A stretch of DNA of 64,000 bases from Bacteroidaceae bacterium. GTDB lineage: Bacteria > Bacteroidota > Bacteroidia > Bacteroidales > Bacteroidaceae. Below, one piece after another: positions 62,756 to 64,000 of the stretch (position 1 is the first letter of the stretch; every line of letters begins with the position of its first letter). Below the pieces are notes generated by a model. It was not told the DNA's origin. It did no database searches and was given only the letters and a program-made list of their open reading frames with translations. The stretch spans positions 49,367-113,366 of the forward strand of contig JAFUGG010000004.1 in NCBI GenBank assembly GCA_017469525.1, in the 5' to 3' direction. The position numbers were made by a program, and so were the translations under genes.

Positions 62756-63598
62756 ATGAAAAAGCAATTATATATGATAGCCCTGCTGGCAGGATCCATC
62801 GCTTTGGCATCTTGTCAGGACGGGGATTGGGATGTTCCCGAGGGCATTCCCTATGGCAACAATGAACTCGAAGTCGGCACCACCGTTACTATTGCCGAGC
62901 TGCAGAGCACCTATGCCAACTCCATTTCAAGTGACAACTTCAAGCAGATAACGGAAGACCTTTGGCTGCGTTGCGTTGTCAATGGCAATGACTATGGCGA
63001 TAACATTTACAAGCAGATTTCTGTTCAGGACGAGACTGGCGGCATCATCATCGGTATCAACGGCTCTGACCAAGGTGCCTTCATGCCTGTAGGCCAGAAG
63101 CTTATCGTAAGCCTGAAAGGTCTCTACATTGGTGGCTATGGCAATATGGCACAGATAGGCGGCCTCTATAACGGCAGCCTCGGACGTATGGAACTCAGCG
63201 AATGGAAGCAACACGTCCGTCTCATCATGGACGGCACGTCGGACGCCTTAGCATTCGGCTCTATGAAGGTCGATACGCTCGACTTCGATCCCAATAAATC
63301 GATGGCCGAGCAAGCGGGTAGGGTGGTTCGCCTCAGTGGTGTGACCATCAGCAAGGAAGGAACTCCCGTGATTGCTCCGGATGACGGCTCTGTCAGCCTC
63401 ATTAGCAATTGCGTGAACCGTACCCTCTCCGGAGGCAATGCAGGCAGCAAGTGTGTGCTTCGCACCAGCACTTATGCCGCTTTCAAGGGCGTTGCCATTC
63501 CCGACGGTGCAGTTGACCTTTATGGCATTGCCACCATCTATCGTGGCACGTGGCAAATTCTTGCCCGCACTCAGAGTGACTTAGCATGGACTAAATAA
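62756..63598 (+). CDS. DUF5689-type lipoprotein
   Basis: 280 residues with lipobox ASC (Cys20) after a short signal peptide. The sequence matches the pattern of DUF5689 proteins (VTIAELQSTYANSISSDNFK, VVNGNDYGDNIYKQISVQD, GGIIIGINGSD), an OB-like domain found in Bacteroidetes surface lipoproteins of unknown function. It follows the receptor by 39 nt and precedes another lipoprotein by 33 nt, so the three are likely one operon. Confidence 0.78.
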   Translation: MKKQLYMIALLAGSIALASCQDGDWDVPEGIPYGNNELEVGTTVTIAELQSTYANSISSDNFKQITEDLWLRCVVNGNDYGDNIYKQISVQDETGGIIIGINGSDQGAFMPVGQKLIVSLKGLYIGGYGNMAQIGGLYNGSLGRMELSEWKQHVRLIMDGTSDALAFGSMKVDTLDFDPNKSMAEQAGRVVRLSGVTISKEGTPVIAPDDGSVSLISNCVNRTLSGGNAGSKCVLRTSTYAAFKGVAIPDGAVDLYGIATIYRGTWQILARTQSDLAWTK

Positions 63599-63631
63599 CA
63601 AATAAGAAAACAAACAATAAAGACATACATT

Positions 63632-64000
63632 ATGAAAAAGACTTTCAAACTATTTGCACTTATGTTGCTGACGGCATTTGCCCTCAGTAGCTGTGTTGAC
63701 GTTCCAGCACCATTCAACCTGCCCGATAAGAGCAGCAGTTCTGATGGTGGCGGCTCTTCATCTAACGAAGGTACTCCGGTTACTTGTGCTCAGGCTGTTG
63801 AGTTGGCTAATGCTTTGGCCGATGGTGCAACCTCTTCCGAGACTTATACAATTACTGGCTACATTACTCAGGTTGTGGGTGATCCTAACAGAAACCAACA
63901 GACCTTCTGGATGGCTGATACAAAGGATGGTGGCAAGGTCTTCGAGGCTTACTATGCTAATCTTCCTGAAGGCGTAACTGCATTTACCGTCGGAACTAAA
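63632..64000 (+). CDS. OB-fold-like lipoprotein, 3' end cut by window edge
   Basis: 123 codons visible, starting MKKTFKLFALMLLTAFALSS followed by the lipobox Cys (SSC, residue 21). A Ser/Gly-rich linker (SSSSDGGGSSSNEG) precedes a domain opening VTCAQAVELANALADG, then SETYTITGYITQVV and QTFWMADTKDG. That pattern resembles the OB-fold lipoprotein domains often found with DUF5689 proteins in Bacteroidales. The C-terminal part is outside the window. Frame and spacing fit the operon of the two preceding genes. Confidence 0.75.
   Translation, partial: MKKTFKLFALMLLTAFALSSCVDVPAPFNLPDKSSSSDGGGSSSNEGTPVTCAQAVELANALADGATSSETYTITGYITQVVGDPNRNQQTFWMADTKDGGKVFEAYYANLPEGVTAFTVGTK

Noticed and set aside
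1..64000. tRNA, rRNA, insertion sequence or prophage genes
   Set aside because: I looked in the larger gaps and saw no cloverleaf-like sequence, transposase, integrase or phage structural gene. A tRNA search program would be needed to exclude small RNAs fully.

Overview
The window is 64 kb of a Bacteroidales chromosome, most likely Prevotellaceae. Evidence for this: Bacteroidetes-type promoter boxes (TAnnTTTG) in front of many genes, few Shine-Dalgarno sequences, outer-membrane and secreted proteins ending in a 'G(Q)R...GIYI/GINIVNGKKI' sorting-type tail, DUF4421 and DUF5689 families, SusE/F-like modules, an ilvB-ilvN-acyl-ACP-thioesterase cluster, NifJ, and dispersed polysaccharide hydrolases. 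There are no rRNA genes, no tRNA I can recognise, no prophage, no insertion sequence and no CRISPR array with spacers.

Layout. 1-12.9 kb, mostly + strand: lepA (cut by the window edge), a Crp-like regulator, hpt, adk, obgE, pgeF, an M23 peptidase, a YqiA-like esterase, ffh, folD, a patatin/Omp85 protein and a DUF4421 protein. 13-17.8 kb, - strand: a GH39-like enzyme and a GHL10-type hydrolase. 17.9-24.8 kb, + strand: a single-chain MmeI-like restriction-modification enzyme, luxS, two tandem cstA genes and a small porin-like protein. 24.9-38.8 kb: branched-chain amino acid genes (ilvC; acyl-ACP thioesterase, ilvN, ilvB; ilvD, all - strand) interleaved with GH43, GH127, GH43 and GH26 genes. 38.8-45.6 kb, - strand: nifJ, a small membrane protein, a AAA-type ATPase with altered Walker motifs, mtgA and an OmpA lipoprotein. 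45.9-49.2 kb, + strand: proS, an MFS-like transporter and a small secreted coiled-coil protein. 49.3-60 kb, - strand: a short peptide, a 930-residue surface protein, aspC, ribBA, lptF/G, fba and an EEP-family hydrolase. 60.1-64 kb, + strand: a TonB-dependent-receptor-like protein and two lipoproteins, the last cut by the window edge.

The most unusual content is the non-coding DNA. Many intergenic gaps carry short tandem arrays in a few strict unit lengths. Eight arrays have a 22-nt unit; the sequence differs between most loci while the length stays at 22. About a dozen further arrays have a 7-nt unit (CATAGTY, CTAACCW, TCAATGG, AAAGTTG, AAATNGT, GAAGAAT, AAAGTTT), two have a 10-nt unit (around CTAG) and some have an 8-nt unit. 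They abut or overlap start and stop codons, and in three places they run into conserved genes: the signal peptide of the M23 peptidase, an 11-residue insert in AspC, and a 53-nt lptF/ribBA overlap. A separate GC-rich double-hairpin element sits in frame in pgeF. I consider the constant-length, variable-sequence arrays the best candidate for an undescribed phenomenon here. Unit counts and periods were read by eye; nothing was computed.
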